Assembly (NCBI RefSeq): GCF_030580955.1
Contig: NZ_JAUQON010000002.1
Coordinates: 496,001-560,000 of the forward strand
Reading direction: 5' to 3'
DNA: 64,000 nt
DNA from: Hymenobacter convexus
Lineage (GTDB): Bacteria > Bacteroidota > Bacteroidia > Cytophagales > Hymenobacteraceae
Made by a program: the position numbers and the translations under genes. Under the pieces are notes generated by a model. The model ran no database searches. It saw only the letters and a list, made by a program, of their open reading frames with translations, and was not told the DNA's origin. Shown here piece by piece: positions 36,723 through 45,061 of this stretch (its first letter is position 1; every line of letters begins with the position of its first letter).

Positions 36723-37607
36723 ATGGCTAGTTTAAAAGAAGTCCGCAACCGCATTCAATCGGTGAGCAGCACGCAGCAGATTACCAAAGCCATGAAAATG
36801 GTGGCGGCGGCCAAGCTGCGTCGGGCCCAGGACAACATCGTGCGGATGCGGCCCTACGCACAGCGCCTGAATGCCATCCTGACCAACCTGACCCGCAACG
36901 CCGACGATGATATCGTGAGCGACTACGGCATGGCCCGCGAGGTGCGCAAGGTGCTGGTCATTGCCATCACCTCGGACCGTGGTCTGGCCGGCGCGTTCAA
37001 CACGAACGTGTTCAAGGGCGTGAATGCGGCCATTGCTTCGCGCTACAGCAGCCTGCCGGCGGCCAATATCTCGGTGATGGCTATTGGCAAGAAAGCGCAC
37101 GACTACTACGGCCGCCGCGGCCAGACGGTGGGCGACTACACCCACGTCTTCGCCAAGCTCTCGTTTGAGACGGTGCGGGCGGCGGCTGAAGTGGCCATGC
37201 AAGGCTTCCGCGACGGACTGTACGACGAGGTAGTGATGGTGTACAACGAGTTCCGTAACGTGGCTACGCAGATTATCCGCACCCAGCAGCTGCTGCCGCT
37301 GGTGCAGGAAGAAGCGCCCGCCACGGCTACACCGGAGGCCAACGTGGACTATCTGTTCGAGCCTTCGAAAGAGGAAATCGTGCAGACGCTGATTCCGCAA
37401 TCCATCAAGATTCAACTCTACAAGGCGGTGCTGGAAAGCAACGCTTCGGAGCACGGCGCCCGCATGACGGCCATGGACAAAGCCACCGACAACGCCGGTG
37501 AGCTGCTCAAGGCCCTCAAGCTGACCTACAACCGGACGCGTCAGGCGGCCATCACGACCGAGATTCTCGAAATCGTGGGCGGTGCCGAGGCGTTGGCGGC
37601 GGGGTAG
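36723..37607 (+). CDS. atpG: F1Fo ATP synthase subunit gamma
   Basis: A 294-residue central-stalk subunit. The N-terminal helix SLKEVRNRIQSVSSTQQITK followed by AMKMVAAAKLRRAQ, the central ITSDRGLAGAFNTNVF, and the C-terminal helix ASEHGARMTAMDKATDNA with LTYNRTRQAAITTEILEIV are diagnostic. It rotates inside the alpha-beta hexamer. It is last in the cluster and followed by a terminator. Confidence 0.96.
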   Translation: MASLKEVRNRIQSVSSTQQITKAMKMVAAAKLRRAQDNIVRMRPYAQRLNAILTNLTRNADDDIVSDYGMAREVRKVLVIAITSDRGLAGAFNTNVFKGVNAAIASRYSSLPAANISVMAIGKKAHDYYGRRGQTVGDYTHVFAKLSFETVRAAAEVAMQGFRDGLYDEVVMVYNEFRNVATQIIRTQQLLPLVQEEAPATATPEANVDYLFEPSKEEIVQTLIPQSIKIQLYKAVLESNASEHGARMTAMDKATDNAGELLKALKLTYNRTRQAAITTEILEIVGGAEALAAG

Positions 37608-37634
37608 TAGCCCGTTTGATTTTACGATGCGAAG

Positions 37635-37668
37635 AGGCCCGTTTCCGAGAGGAGGCGGGCCTTTTTAT
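37635..37668 (+). terminator. Terminator of the ATP synthase operon
   Basis: AGGCCCG (37635-37641) / CGGGCCT (37656-37662) with a 14-base loop, followed by TTTTATT. It lies 27 bases after the atpG stop. Confidence 0.85.
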
Positions 37669-37791
37669 TGCGCTTTGGGGGATGGAGCCAAGCGGCCGGG
37701 CATTGACGGCGCCGGCCTTCTTAGGCAGATGAGGGTAAATTTGCCTGAGGCCTTGGGGACCTTCTTCTTTGACCAAATCACAACTCTACCT

Positions 37792-38928
37792 ATGAAAACA
37801 ATCGACCGGATAACGGGCTGGGGCTGGGACTGCGCCCTGCTGCTGGTGCTGCTGGGTGCAGGGCTGACAGCGCAGGCGCAGGTGCCTACCTGGCAAATGG
37901 CCGCCGCGCTGGACATTGTGGGGCCGGCCAATGTGCAGGCCACGGCCTACGATGCGGCCGGCAATGTGTACGTGGTGGGTCAGTTCTTCGGTACGGTGCG
38001 CTTTGACAGCGTCACGCTCACGAGCACGGCCCGCAACACCGACATGTTTGTGGCGAAGTGGAACCCCGCCAACGGCACCTTCTGGTGGGTGCAGCAGGCG
38101 GGCGGGGTAGAATCGGCGTACGCGACCAGCCTGGCCGTGAGCGGGACGAGCGTGTACGTGGCCGGCAGCTTTGCCACGCCCACCATGCAACTGGGCAACC
38201 TGACGTTGACCAACGCGGGCGTCAGCGATTCTTACGTGGCCAAGCTGACGGACGCGGGCAGCACGGCCGCTTTTGAGTGGGCGTTGGGCGTGGGCAGCAG
38301 TGCCAACGACAACCTGGGCGGGCTCGCCGTGCGCGGCACCGGCGTGTATGTGGCCGGCGACTTTAGCGGCCCAACGGCCACCCTGGGAAGCCGGACGCTG
38401 GGCAACGGCGGCTTGGGCGCCGAGCTGTTTGTGGCCCGGCTTGAAGACGCTGGCACCAGCGCCAGCGTGACCTGGGCCGAACGGGCCGGCGGCGTGAGCG
38501 CCGACTACCTGTACTGCCTGACTTTGCACGACAATACCGCGCTGGTGGGGGGCTTTGTGACGCCACTCGCTGCCTTTGGTAGCGTGGCGGTGGTGGCCCC
38601 GTTGGGCGCGACCGTCCCATTTCTGGCTACCCTAACGGACCCTTTGCTCACCCCGGCTCGGGCCGGGGGCCTGCCGCTAGCCTTCAGCCTGAGCCCCAAT
38701 CCCGCCCGGGCCGCCACCACGGTGCACCTGCCGGCCCTGCCGGGCGCCAGCCACGCCACCCTCACCTTGCTCGATGCCCTGGGCCGGCCCGTGCGCTGCC
38801 AGCAGCTGGCCTTGCTTGCGGCCGGTAGCACGGCCCAGGTACTGCTGGCGGGCCTGGCCCCGGGCCTCTACCAGCTGCGGGTGGTGGCAGGCGCCTACCG
38901 GGCCAGCCGGGCCGTGGTGGTGGAGTAA
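37792..38928 (+). CDS. Secreted SBBP-type beta-propeller protein with type IX sorting domain
   Basis: A 378-residue protein. The signal peptide ends LLVLLGAGLTAQAQ. Repeated blades of about 50 residues follow, each with a 'xxxVYVAGxF' strand (GNVYVVGQFFGTVRFDS, TSVYVAGSFATPTMQLG, TGVYVAGDFSGPTATLG), as in SBBP-repeat propellers. The last ~80 residues are a type A C-terminal sorting domain: FSLSPNPARAATTVHLPAL, LTLLDALGRPV and GLYQLRVVAGAYRASRAVVV. ATG 37792 is chosen because upstream codons lie in the atp terminator. Likely a type IX cargo on the surface or released. Confidence 0.82.
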   Translation: MKTIDRITGWGWDCALLLVLLGAGLTAQAQVPTWQMAAALDIVGPANVQATAYDAAGNVYVVGQFFGTVRFDSVTLTSTARNTDMFVAKWNPANGTFWWVQQAGGVESAYATSLAVSGTSVYVAGSFATPTMQLGNLTLTNAGVSDSYVAKLTDAGSTAAFEWALGVGSSANDNLGGLAVRGTGVYVAGDFSGPTATLGSRTLGNGGLGAELFVARLEDAGTSASVTWAERAGGVSADYLYCLTLHDNTALVGGFVTPLAAFGSVAVVAPLGATVPFLATLTDPLLTPARAGGLPLAFSLSPNPARAATTVHLPALPGASHATLTLLDALGRPVRCQQLALLAAGSTAQVLLAGLAPGLYQLRVVAGAYRASRAVVVE

Positions 38929-38975
38929 ATGAGCGCCGGTGCGGCCCGGCATTGGCTGCCGGGGCACAATTTGAG

Positions 38976-39005
38976 AAGCCCGTTCCCGTTAGGAGCGGGC
39001 TTTTT
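38976..39005 (+). terminator. Terminator after 37792-38928 gene
   Basis: AAGCCCG (38976-38982) / CGGGCTT (38996-39002) with a 13-base loop that can pair further (TTCC/GGAG), followed by TTT. Confidence 0.8.
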
Positions 39006-39096
39006 CAGTTATCCTATTCCCGGCCCCGGCTTCAACCCTGGGCCGAAGCCGTTCGTTAGGCCATTGGCGTGTTCTTATTCTGTTTTCCGATTCGTT

Positions 39097-39453
39097 ATGC
39101 TGAATACTGTGTGCTGTTCGCCCCGCGTGGGCCTGTTGCTGGGCTTGCCCTTTTTGCTGGTGGGTGCGCCCGAAGGCCGGGCCCAGGGCCGGGCCCCACT
39201 GGATAGCGTGAGCGTGTACCCCAACCCCGCCCACATCCGGGCCACCGTGGCCGTGCCGGCCGTGGCCGGGGCCACGCGGGCCACCGTCAGCCTGCTCGAT
39301 GCGCAGGGCACGGTGGTGTTTGAGCAGCCGTTGAGCCTGCTCGACCAGGGCGGCACGGCGGAGGTGCCCCTACTGGGCAAGCAGCCGGGCCTGTACCGGG
39401 TGCAGGTGCAGGCCGGCAACCAGCACGTGGTCCGCACGCTGAAGGTGGAGTAG
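39097..39453 (+). CDS. Small secreted protein made almost only of a type IX sorting domain
   Basis: A 118-residue protein. The N-terminal signal peptide (VGLLLGLPFLLVGAPEGRAQ) is followed within ten residues by a complete type A sorting-domain pattern: SVSVYPNPAHIRATVAVPAV, ATVSLLDAQGTVV and KQPGLYRVQVQAGNQHVVRT. There is no room for a cargo domain. The domain resembles that of the preceding gene. It could be a sorting-domain relic, a small surface protein, or a competitor or regulator of the type IX export machinery. ATG 39097 begins the signal peptide; the open frame upstream overlaps the terminator. Confidence 0.75.
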   Translation: MLNTVCCSPRVGLLLGLPFLLVGAPEGRAQGRAPLDSVSVYPNPAHIRATVAVPAVAGATRATVSLLDAQGTVVFEQPLSLLDQGGTAEVPLLGKQPGLYRVQVQAGNQHVVRTLKVE

Positions 39454-39521
39454 GCGCGGCGCGCCCCGCTGTCGGCGCCGGGCTGAGGGGCAGCCGCTTG
39501 CGCAAGCCCGGGTTCCGATAG

Positions 39522-39529
39522 TAGCTTTG
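39522..39529 (+). promoter_or_regulatory. -7 box TAGCTTTG
   Basis: Exact TAnnTTTG match in the 246-base gap after the small sorting-domain gene, about 170 bases before ATG 39700. The leader would be unusually long for this genome. Confidence 0.35.
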
Positions 39530-39699
39530 GAACCGCCCGTTGCGGACCCCTGCTGCGCGAACTCCTCTTGGCCTTGGGGAGCGACGCGGTGAGCGGGCTG
39601 GCGCTGGCCCCGTATGCAACCGCGTGCGCTGCTGGCTTGCCGCAATGGGCCGATGACCTTCTGACGACCTTGCGCCGCTAACCCACCCACCCCGCACCC

Positions 39700-40152
39700 A
39701 TGACCGAAACCGAAATATTTGCTGAGCCCTATGGCCGGGTGCTGGTCGATGAGGCGGTGCCGTGCGTGTTTATCCAGTGGCTGGGTTTTGCCAATCGCAC
39801 CGAGTTTATTGCCTTGCAGGAAACGGCCCTGCGCTACCTCGAAGACCACGCTACGCAAGCCCGCCCTTGGGGCATGGTGGCCGATGTGCGCCGGATGGGC
39901 GCCATTCCCACCGAGGCCCAGCTGTGGCTGGTGCACGAGTTCAACCCCCGGGCCCGCGCGGCCGGGCTGCGCGAAGTGAGCGTGGTGCCCGCCGAAGGGG
40001 TGTTTGGGCAGCTGGCCACTCAGCGCTACATCCGCGAAAGCGAACAGGAAGGCAAGGAAGCCGCTATTCGCACCGTGCTCTACCCCACGCTGGAAGCGGC
40101 TTTTGAGGGCGCCCGCCAGGCGTTGGCGGCCGATAAATGGCCAATCGAATAA
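39700..40152 (+). CDS. Conserved hypothetical, SpoIIAA/STAS-like fold
   Basis: A 150-residue soluble protein with no signal peptide. The pattern of strands and helices (GRVLVDEAVPCVFIQWLG, TEFIALQETALRYLEDHA, PWGMVADVRRMGAIPTEAQ, REVSVVPAEGVFGQLATQRY) resembles the SpoIIAA-like/STAS-type small proteins found widely in Bacteroidota. No phosphorylatable serine motif can be assigned. The function is unknown. It is convergent with the HAD gene and has no operon partner. Confidence 0.7.
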   Translation: MTETEIFAEPYGRVLVDEAVPCVFIQWLGFANRTEFIALQETALRYLEDHATQARPWGMVADVRRMGAIPTEAQLWLVHEFNPRARAAGLREVSVVPAEGVFGQLATQRYIRESEQEGKEAAIRTVLYPTLEAAFEGARQALAADKWPIE

Positions 40153-40192
40153 AAGCCAGCGGGTTGGCAGACGCGCCGTGCGTTCGTTGCCT

Positions 40193-40885
40193 TTAGCCGC
40201 GCTTCTTCTGTGGCTTGGGTGCTTCGGACTGCTGGGCGAGCAGTTCGAGCAAGCGGGTGGGCGTGAGTGTGGTGAAGTCGTTGATAACGGTGAGAGGGGC
40301 CTGAAACGCCTTGGCGGGCAGCGTGGTGGCCACGGCCACGCAGCGCATGCCGGCGCGGTAGGCCGCTTGCTCGCCCAGCACGGCATCTTCAAACACGATG
40401 CAGTTTTCGGGCTGCACGCCCAGCTTGGCGGCGGTGGCGGTGTAGGTATCGGGGTGGGGCTTGCCCTTGGGCACGTCGTCTTTGCCGATGACGACGTCGA
40501 AGTACTGACGCAGGTCGAGATGGTCGAGCAAGTAGCTGAGCGTGGGGCCGCCCGAGCCGGTGCCGAGGCCAATTTTGAAACCTTCAGCCCGGGCCGCCTG
40601 TAGAAATTCGACCAAGCCGGGCAGGGCGCGCCGCTTGCTCCAATACAGGGTGCGGTAGAGAAACTCGCGCTGCTCAGCGTAAATCTCCAATTGCTCCTCT
40701 GGGATGGGGTGGCGGAATACGCTTTGGATGATGTCGCCGGCGGGCATGCCGTTGAGGCGCTTGAGGAGCTGGCGGGCGTTGGTGGTCAGGCCTAGGTCGC
40801 GGAAGAGGAGCTGGAAGGCGCGGGCCTGCACGGGCGTGTTGTCGACGAGGACGCCGTCCATGTCGAAGATGAGAGCGGGTTTCAT
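40193..40885 (-). CDS. HAD-superfamily hydrolase (beta-phosphoglucomutase-like)
   Basis: A 230-residue haloacid-dehalogenase enzyme of subfamily I. Motif I is LIFDMDGVLVDN, with the nucleophile and acid Asp pair. Motif II is GLGTGSGG, the motif III lysine is in VIGKDDVPKGKPHPDTY, and motif IV is CIVFEDAVLGEQAA. A helical cap domain lies between motifs I and II. This pattern is shared by beta-phosphoglucomutases and sugar-phosphate phosphatases. The substrate cannot be told from sequence alone. Confidence 0.88.
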   Translation of the reverse strand: MKPALIFDMDGVLVDNTPVQARAFQLLFRDLGLTTNARQLLKRLNGMPAGDIIQSVFRHPIPEEQLEIYAEQREFLYRTLYWSKRRALPGLVEFLQAARAEGFKIGLGTGSGGPTLSYLLDHLDLRQYFDVVIGKDDVPKGKPHPDTYTATAAKLGVQPENCIVFEDAVLGEQAAYRAGMRCVAVATTLPAKAFQAPLTVINDFTTLTPTRLLELLAQQSEAPKPQKKRG

Positions 40886-40920
40886 AACCGGGCGTACGCA
40901 GGGCCGGGCAGGCGCGGCGG

Positions 40921-40928
40921 TATCTTTG
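40921..40928 (+). promoter_or_regulatory. -7 box TATCTTTG
   Basis: Exact TAnnTTTG match 26 bases before the ATG at 40955 of the phosphatase gene. Confidence 0.6.
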
Positions 40929-40954
40929 CCGCGCTATTGTCCGTTTGCTGATTC

Positions 40955-42661
40955 ATGAAGAAGACCATGTTGCTGGCCCTGTTGGCGTTGCCCACGCTGG
41001 CCGCCAGCCCCGAAAAACCTCTCAAGCGCCCCAAACTGGTGGTGGGCATCGTGGTCGACCAGATGCGCTACGACTACATTTACCGCTACTGGAACAAGTA
41101 CCCGGCCGGCGGCTTCCGGCGCCTGCTGGGCGAAGGCTTCAGCTACGAAAGCTGCCACTACAACTACGTGCCCACCTACACCGGCCCGGGCCACGCCAGC
41201 GTGTACACGGGCACCACGCCGGCCGTGCACGGCATCATCGGCAACAACTGGTGGGTGCGCGAGGAAGGCCGCGAAACCTACGTGACCGAAGACAAGACCG
41301 TGCAGGCCGTGGGCGGCACCGAAGCGGCCGGTCAGATGTCGCCGCGCCACCTGCTGGCCACCACCATCACCGACGAGCTGCGGCTGGCCACGAATTTTCA
41401 GGCCAAAACCATTGGCGTGAGCATGAAGGACCGGGGCAGCATCCTGCCGGCCGGCCACTCGGCCACCGCGGCGTATTGGTACGATGGGACCAACGGCGCC
41501 TTCATCAGCAGCACGTTCTATCAGGCGGCTTTGCCGGAGTGGGTGGCAAAGTTCAACGCCGCCGGCCACGCCGCCGGCTACCTGGCCAAGCCCTGGAACA
41601 CGCTGCTGCCCATTGCCGACTACACCGAAAGCTCGGCCGACGACGTGGCCTGGGAAGGCGCCTTCAAGGGCGAAACCAAGCCGGTGTTTCCGCACGATTT
41701 GCCGGTGCTCTCGGCCGGTGCGCCCGCCTCGGTGCAGCCCGCCCTCAAGAACTCGGGCGAAACCAAGAGCCCGCAGGCCCCCACCCAGAACCTCGACCTC
41801 ATCCGCAGCACGCCCTTCGGCAACTCGCTCACCACTGATTTCGCCCTCGAAACCCTGCGCCAGGAGCAGATGGGCCAGCGCGGCATCACCGATTTCCTGG
41901 CCGTGAGCTACAGCAGCACCGACTACGTAGGCCACCAGTTCGGCCCCAACTCCATCGAAGCCGAGGACACTTACCTGCGCCTCGACCGCGAGCTGGCCCG
42001 CCTGTTTGAGGCGCTGGACCGGCAAGTGGGCAAGGGCCAGGCCCTCGTGTTCCTCACCGCCGACCACGCCGCGGCCCACGCCGTGGGCTTTGCCCAGGCC
42101 CACCGGTTGCCCAGCGGCGGCGTGGGCCCGGCCGTGATGCGCGACTCGGTGCAGCGCGCCCTGGTGCGGCAGTACGGCCCCGGCCAGTGGGTGCTCAGCT
42201 ACGAAAACCAGCAGGTGTACCTCAACCGCCCGCTGCTCGAAAAAAAGAAAATCGACCTGGCCAAAGCCCAGCAGGACGTGGCCACCGCTTTGCTCAAGCT
42301 GCCCGGCGTCACGCAGTCGCTCACGGCCCTGGATTTGCAGCGCGCCCACTGGAGCGAGGGCCTGGGCATGTACCAGGAAAACGGATTCTACGCCCCGCGC
42401 TCGGGCGACGTGCTCACGGTGCTGGCCCCTGGCTGGCTCGAAGCCTACGCCTACCCGGTGGTGAAGGGCACCACCCACGGCTCCAGCGGCGCCTACGACA
42501 CGCACGTGCCGCTGCTGTTCTGGGGCTGGGGCGTGAAGCACGGGCAGTCGTCGGCCGCCGTGCACATCACCGACATTGCGCCCACCATTGCGCGGTTCCT
42601 GCACATCCAGGAGCCCAGCGGCTGCTCGGGCGTGCCGCTGGTGGAGGTGCTGGGCCGGTAG
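40955..42661 (+). CDS. pafA: PafA-type alkaline phosphatase
   Basis: A 568-residue exported phosphomonoesterase of the alkaline phosphatase superfamily. The signal peptide is MKKTMLLALLALPTLAA. Metal and active-site blocks are VVGIVVDQMRYDYIYRYW (first metal-binding Asp), PTYTGPGHASVYTG (nucleophile Thr), MKDRGSILPAGH (the Lys/Arg pair typical of PafA), SSTDYVGHQFGP and LTADHAAAHAVG. This matches Elizabethkingia PafA. It releases phosphate from organic esters in the periplasm or outside the cell. An inorganic pyrophosphatase gene follows but is separated by a hairpin and has its own promoter. Confidence 0.9.
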   Translation: MKKTMLLALLALPTLAASPEKPLKRPKLVVGIVVDQMRYDYIYRYWNKYPAGGFRRLLGEGFSYESCHYNYVPTYTGPGHASVYTGTTPAVHGIIGNNWWVREEGRETYVTEDKTVQAVGGTEAAGQMSPRHLLATTITDELRLATNFQAKTIGVSMKDRGSILPAGHSATAAYWYDGTNGAFISSTFYQAALPEWVAKFNAAGHAAGYLAKPWNTLLPIADYTESSADDVAWEGAFKGETKPVFPHDLPVLSAGAPASVQPALKNSGETKSPQAPTQNLDLIRSTPFGNSLTTDFALETLRQEQMGQRGITDFLAVSYSSTDYVGHQFGPNSIEAEDTYLRLDRELARLFEALDRQVGKGQALVFLTADHAAAHAVGFAQAHRLPSGGVGPAVMRDSVQRALVRQYGPGQWVLSYENQQVYLNRPLLEKKKIDLAKAQQDVATALLKLPGVTQSLTALDLQRAHWSEGLGMYQENGFYAPRSGDVLTVLAPGWLEAYAYPVVKGTTHGSSGAYDTHVPLLFWGWGVKHGQSSAAVHITDIAPTIARFLHIQEPSGCSGVPLVEVLGR

Positions 42662-42664
42662 GCC

Positions 42665-42700
42665 GTAGCGCGGACTCGCAGAGTCCACGCTACATTTTTT
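42665..42700 (+). terminator. Hairpin terminator GTAGCGCGGACTC / GAGTCCACGCTAC
   Basis: A 13-base stem with one mismatch and a 3-base loop (42665-42677 / 42681-42693), followed by ATTTTTT. It starts four bases after the pafA stop. Its regular form suggests it could also belong to a repeat family. Confidence 0.85.
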
Positions 42701-42725
42701 AGTACCAAACTCCCTTATCCGCTTG

Positions 42726-42733
42726 TAATTTTG
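42726..42733 (+). promoter_or_regulatory. -7 box TAATTTTG
   Basis: Exact TAnnTTTG match 40 bases before ATG 42774 of the pyrophosphatase gene. Confidence 0.55.
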
Positions 42734-42773
42734 ACCACCCCAACCGCCAAGTAGCCGGTTGTTTACCCCTCCT

Positions 42774-43325
42774 ATGACCCATTTTAACCCCTGGCACGAC
42801 GTGTCGCGCGGCGACGAGACGCCCACCATCGTGCAATCCATCATCGAAATCCCCAAAGGCAGCAAGGGCAAGTACGAACTTGATAAAGAAAGCGGCCTGC
42901 TGAAACTCGACCGCGTGCTGTTCTCGGCTGTGCACTACCCGGCCGCCTACGGCTTCATCCCCCAAACCTACTGCGACGACAAGGACCCGCTCGACATCCT
43001 GGTGCTCTGCTCGGTTGATATCGTGCCCATGTGTCTGGTAGAAGCCAAAGTCATCGGCGTGATGCAGATGGTGGACCAGGACGAAGAGGACGACAAAATC
43101 ATCGCCGTGGCCGCCCACGACATCTCCGTCAACCACTACAACGACATTTCGGACCTGCCCCCGCACACGCTGCTCGAAATGCAGCGCTTCTTCGAAGACT
43201 ACAAGGCCCTGGAACACAACAAGCACGTGGTGGTGGAGCGCTTCATGGGCAAGGAAGACGCCTACCGCATCATCAACGACAGCATTAAGCTCTACGAAGA
43301 AACCTTCGGCGACCGCAAGGCTTAA
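42774..43325 (+). CDS. ppa: Inorganic pyrophosphatase, family I
   Basis: A 183-residue soluble enzyme that hydrolyses pyrophosphate to two phosphates, driving biosynthetic reactions. Signatures are [39 protein letters not shown] (with the metal-binding DxxDPxD) and [20 protein letters not shown], followed by HFNDIxDLPPH-like [13 protein letters not shown] 42774 is chosen over an in-frame ATG at 42759. It is a usual housekeeping gene with its own promoter. Confidence 0.94.
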   Translation: MTHFNPWHDVSRGDETPTIVQSIIEIPKGSKGKYELDKESGLLKLDRVLFSAVHYPAAYGFIPQTYCDDKDPLDILVLCSVDIVPMCLVEAKVIGVMQMVDQDEEDDKIIAVAAHDISVNHYNDISDLPPHTLLEMQRFFEDYKALEHNKHVVVERFMGKEDAYRIINDSIKLYEETFGDRKA

Positions 43326-43373
43326 CCGCTACGGTTGACCTTTCTTTTCTAAGTGCGTCCGTAAAGGCGAAGC

Positions 43374-44057
43374 ATGGCCATAAACCGTCCTGCTTCGCCT
43401 TTTTGGCGTTTTTTATACGAGAATAGCCTCATCATCGTCATCGTGCTCCTGACGCTGGGCACGCTGGCCGGCCAGTTCCTAACGGGCTGGCACGACTACA
43501 ACGACGAACTGCAGGAGATGGGCCTGGCCCAACTATCAGCCGGCCAATACTTCCAGTCCGGCCACTTTCTCGAAGCCACGTTCGAGAATTGGGAAAGCGA
43601 GTTCCTGCAAATGGCGCTCTACGTGCTGCTCACCGTGTGGCTGCGCCAGCGCGGCTCTTCCGAGTCGAAAAAGCTCTACGAAGAGGAGGAGGTAGACGCC
43701 GAGCCCGACCCATCGAAGAAGGACGCGCCCTGGCCCGTGCGGCGCGGCGGCTGGGTGCTGAAGCTCTATAAAAACTCCCTGAGTATTGCGTTTTTCGGGC
43801 TCTTTCTGCTGTCATTCTACCTGCACGCCCGCGGTGGGGCTGAGGTCTACAGCATTGAGCAGCTGCACGATGGCAAGCCCGCCGTGAGCGTGGCCGAGTA
43901 CATGGCCACCTCGCGCTTCTGGTTCGAATCGCTGCAGAACTGGCAGAGCGAGTTTCTCAGCATCCTGAGCATCGTGGGCCTCAGCATCTTCCTGCGCCAG
44001 CACGGCTCGCCCGAAAGCAAGCCCGTAGACGCCGCCCACGGCGACACGGGCAAGTAG
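43374..44057 (+). CDS. DUF6766 family membrane protein with internal duplication
   Basis: A 227-residue protein with four predicted membrane helices. The two halves are repeats: each begins LY(E/K)NSL, has a first helix, a soluble loop ending in (F/S)ENWESEFLQ or LQNWQSEFLS, a second helix, and (W/F)LRQ(R/H)GS(S/P)ESK. An acidic linker (EEEEVDAEPDPSKKDAPW) joins them. The family is widespread but has no known function. It starts 48 bases after ppa. Confidence 0.78.
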   Translation: MAINRPASPFWRFLYENSLIIVIVLLTLGTLAGQFLTGWHDYNDELQEMGLAQLSAGQYFQSGHFLEATFENWESEFLQMALYVLLTVWLRQRGSSESKKLYEEEEVDAEPDPSKKDAPWPVRRGGWVLKLYKNSLSIAFFGLFLLSFYLHARGGAEVYSIEQLHDGKPAVSVAEYMATSRFWFESLQNWQSEFLSILSIVGLSIFLRQHGSPESKPVDAAHGDTGK

Positions 44058-44125
44058 CCATCAGGTCAGCTTTCGCTGCGCGCAGGATGGCCGACAGTGC
44101 ACAACCACCCTGCCCGGCGCGGCAT

Positions 44126-44133
44126 TACTTTCG
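44126..44133 (+). promoter_or_regulatory. Near-consensus -7 box TACTTTCG
   Basis: Seven of eight positions match TAnnTTTG, four bases before the GTG at 44138. It favours that start over the upstream ATG 44087. Confidence 0.35.
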
Positions 44134-44137
44134 CTCC

Positions 44138-45022
44138 GTGGATTCGCCCGCTTTTTCCGCCGCCCCCGTCCCTGCCCGCCGCTTCGCGCGGCAGGCGCTC
44201 GATGCCGTGCTGTTCAGCAGCGTGTGGCTGGCTGGCGCGGCGGCGGTCCAGACGGCGGCCTCGTTTCGGCGCTGGCCGGCCATTGATGGCGGCGTGAACG
44301 GCCGGGTGGTGGCGCTGGTGTTTGCCGCCACGCTGCTCGTCTACAACCTCGATGCCGTGCTGCCCTTCAAGCACCGGCAGCCGGCGGCGGGCTCCGGGCG
44401 CAAGGCCTGGCAGCAGCGGCACCGCCGGACCCTGGCGGTGCTGGCCGGTGCGGCGGCGCTGGCGGCCGGCTACTTTTTTCTGGCCGATGGCTGGTGGCAT
44501 TTCCTGCCGGCGCTGCTGCCTCTCACGGGGCTGGCGCTGCTGTATTCGTGGCCGCTGGTGCGCTGGCAGGGCCGGCGCCGGGCCGTGCGCGAGGTGCCGT
44601 TGCTGAAAGGCTTTCTGATTGCGGGCGTGTGGTCGGCCATAACGGTGGGGCTGCCCGCGCTGGCCCTGCACCGCCCGCTGGCCGAGGCCCTGGGCCTGTT
44701 GGCGCAGCGCTTCCTGCTGGTGCTGGCCCTCACCATCGTGTTCGACATCCGCGACCTGAGCCGCGACCGGGCGGCCGGCACCCGCACCTTCCCGCTGGTG
44801 CTGGGCGTGGCCGGGGCCAAAGCCGCCGCACTCGCCTTCCTCGCCGCGGCCATGACGCTGGGCTACGAGCGGGGCGTGCCGCCATTGGGGCTGGGCCTCA
44901 CGGCGCTGGCGGCGGCGGCCGTTATCCTGCTGGCCGAGGAGCGGCGCAGCGACTACTTCTTTGCCCTGCTGGCCGATGGCGTGCTGCTGGTGCCCGCCGT
45001 GCTGTACCTGGCAGGGCGGTAG
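44138..45022 (+). CDS. UbiA-like polytopic membrane protein
   Basis: About 294 residues with eight or nine membrane helices. VFDIRDLSRDRAAGTRTFP resembles the second Asp-rich motif of UbiA prenyltransferases, followed by the usual VLGVAGAKAAALAF. The first motif, normally NDxxDxxxD, is reduced to LVYNLDAVLPFKHR, so prenyl-pyrophosphate binding is doubtful. The start is GTG 44138 if the near-consensus box is used; ATG 44087 is the alternative. The substrate is unknown. Confidence 0.6.
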   Translation: MDSPAFSAAPVPARRFARQALDAVLFSSVWLAGAAAVQTAASFRRWPAIDGGVNGRVVALVFAATLLVYNLDAVLPFKHRQPAAGSGRKAWQQRHRRTLAVLAGAAALAAGYFFLADGWWHFLPALLPLTGLALLYSWPLVRWQGRRRAVREVPLLKGFLIAGVWSAITVGLPALALHRPLAEALGLLAQRFLLVLALTIVFDIRDLSRDRAAGTRTFPLVLGVAGAKAAALAFLAAAMTLGYERGVPPLGLGLTALAAAAVILLAEERRSDYFFALLADGVLLVPAVLYLAGR

Positions 45023-45025
45023 CCT

Positions 45026-45033
45026 TATATTCG
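45026..45033 (+). promoter_or_regulatory. Near-consensus -7 box TATATTCG
   Basis: Seven of eight positions match TAnnTTTG, 28 bases before ATG 45062 of the acetyltransferase gene. Confidence 0.35.
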
Positions 45034-45061
45034 AACCGTTTCATTTTTGACGCACATCTCC

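Noticed and set aside
39487..39681. Open frame of about 64 codons ending LPQWADDLLTTLRR before the 39700 gene
   Set aside because: It has no ATG, GTG or TTG start in frame in a sensible place and no recognised motif; it may be a decayed gene tail.
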